The notes under the pieces were generated by a model that saw only the letters and a program-made list of their open reading frames with translations, was not told where the DNA came from and searched no databases. A program made the position numbers and the translations under genes. From Chrysomallon squamiferum (lineage: Eukaryota; Mollusca; Gastropoda; Neomphalida; Peltospiridae), in NCBI GenBank assembly GCA_012295275.1, contig CM022669.1:14147672-14192671 (forward strand): a stretch of DNA of 45,000 nucleotides. Direction: 5' to 3'. Position 1 is the stretch's first letter. The number at the start of each line of letters is the position of its first letter. Shown piece after piece: positions 44,499 through 45,000 of this stretch.

Positions 44499-45000
44499 AT
44501 TGCTACAGCATGGCCTTCACTTCATCTTTATACAGTATATTTATCCAGTCAACAGCTTTACTTCTTAAAGAGCTGTTCAGTGTTTCAGTATTAATGTTTT
44601 TCATTTGCTTACCTGATAATTCGTTTTGTTGCTTTTGCTGTTGTTTATGTGATGTTCATTTGGAAACATCTGCTCATTGTATAAAGATTGCATTTCTTGA
44701 GAAAACTTGTTATTATTGATGTTATATAATTAATAAATAATTTTAAAAAATACAAATATATATATATCTATATATATATATATATAAATTTATGTTAATA
44801 AAGATATGTGGCTCATATTGTAAAATAAATAAAAAAATAAAAAATTGTTTTTCATTAAATTTAGTTTTTTCTTTCTTAAAGTGTGTGTGAGGGAGGGAGG
44901 TTGTTTAGATACTTGAGTTGCAAATAATTCGAATGCTTCAAATATTTAAAACTTTTTATTACAACACATTAACATTTGTAAATCACAGATTCTACATAAT

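Larger units (their letters stand above)
39360..45000. other. AT-rich 3' flank with no further gene seen
   Basis: Mostly T- and A-rich sequence with scattered AATAAA words (for example near 41434), so the CERT 3' UTR could extend well into it. Microsatellites: TAA/TTA at 40398-40470, TTA at 43721-43740, TTA at 44177-44240, and TA at 44756-44786. A nested inverted repeat lies at 44435-44498. The open frames here are Leu/Ile/Phe products of T-rich sequence. Confidence 0.6.

Overview
This window looks like nuclear DNA from an animal with large AT-rich introns and very heavy simple-sequence content: long (ATGT)n, (GT)n, (GA)n and (TAA/TTA)n tracts, many over 100 bp. Gene content is metazoan. The mix of invertebrate-type sequence and tetranucleotide arrays suggests a mollusc, plausibly a cephalopod such as an octopus; that placement is inference. 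There are no bacterial-type operons, RNA genes or CRISPR arrays. All gene models were built by hand from splice signals, reading phase and, for two genes, protein-family similarity.

Region 1 (1-12060, minus strand): a multi-exon gene for a long coiled-coil protein that I do not recognise. Its 5' end lies near 11.9-12.1 kb and its 3' end runs off the left edge. Every internal exon found is phase 1-1. The first coding exon sits in a roughly 1 kb tandem duplication and is present three times, and the copies appear to have lost different splice donors. Region 2 (12060-15480): no gene seen; it holds a 47-bp minisatellite and a long AT-rich repeat block. Region 3 (15489-24044, minus strand): a complete 11-exon gene for a 506-residue SLC17-family transporter, closest by eye to vesicular glutamate transporters, with one substituted key residue. 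Region 4 (24060-30480): no gene seen; it holds a tandemly duplicated non-coding segment, a hAT-type MITE with target-site duplication whose unoccupied site survives in a paralogous copy, and a 59-bp minisatellite carrying CRE-like sites. Region 5 (30692-38419, plus strand): a complete 14-exon gene for the ceramide transfer protein CERT (PH, serine-repeat, FFAT and START modules, 593 residues), preceded by a perfect CRE and two small upstream ORFs. Region 6 (38420-45000): the CERT 3' UTR and AT-rich flank, with an imperfect minisatellite and a nested hairpin, and no further gene.

The three genes are not an operon. The transporter and CERT are head to head, about 6.6 kb apart. The coiled-coil gene and the transporter are in tandem on the minus strand. 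CERT moves ceramide from ER to Golgi, the transporter is expected on vesicle or lysosome membranes, and nothing in the sequence ties them functionally beyond adjacency. Most very long low-complexity open frames in the window are products of microsatellites lacking stops and are not genes.
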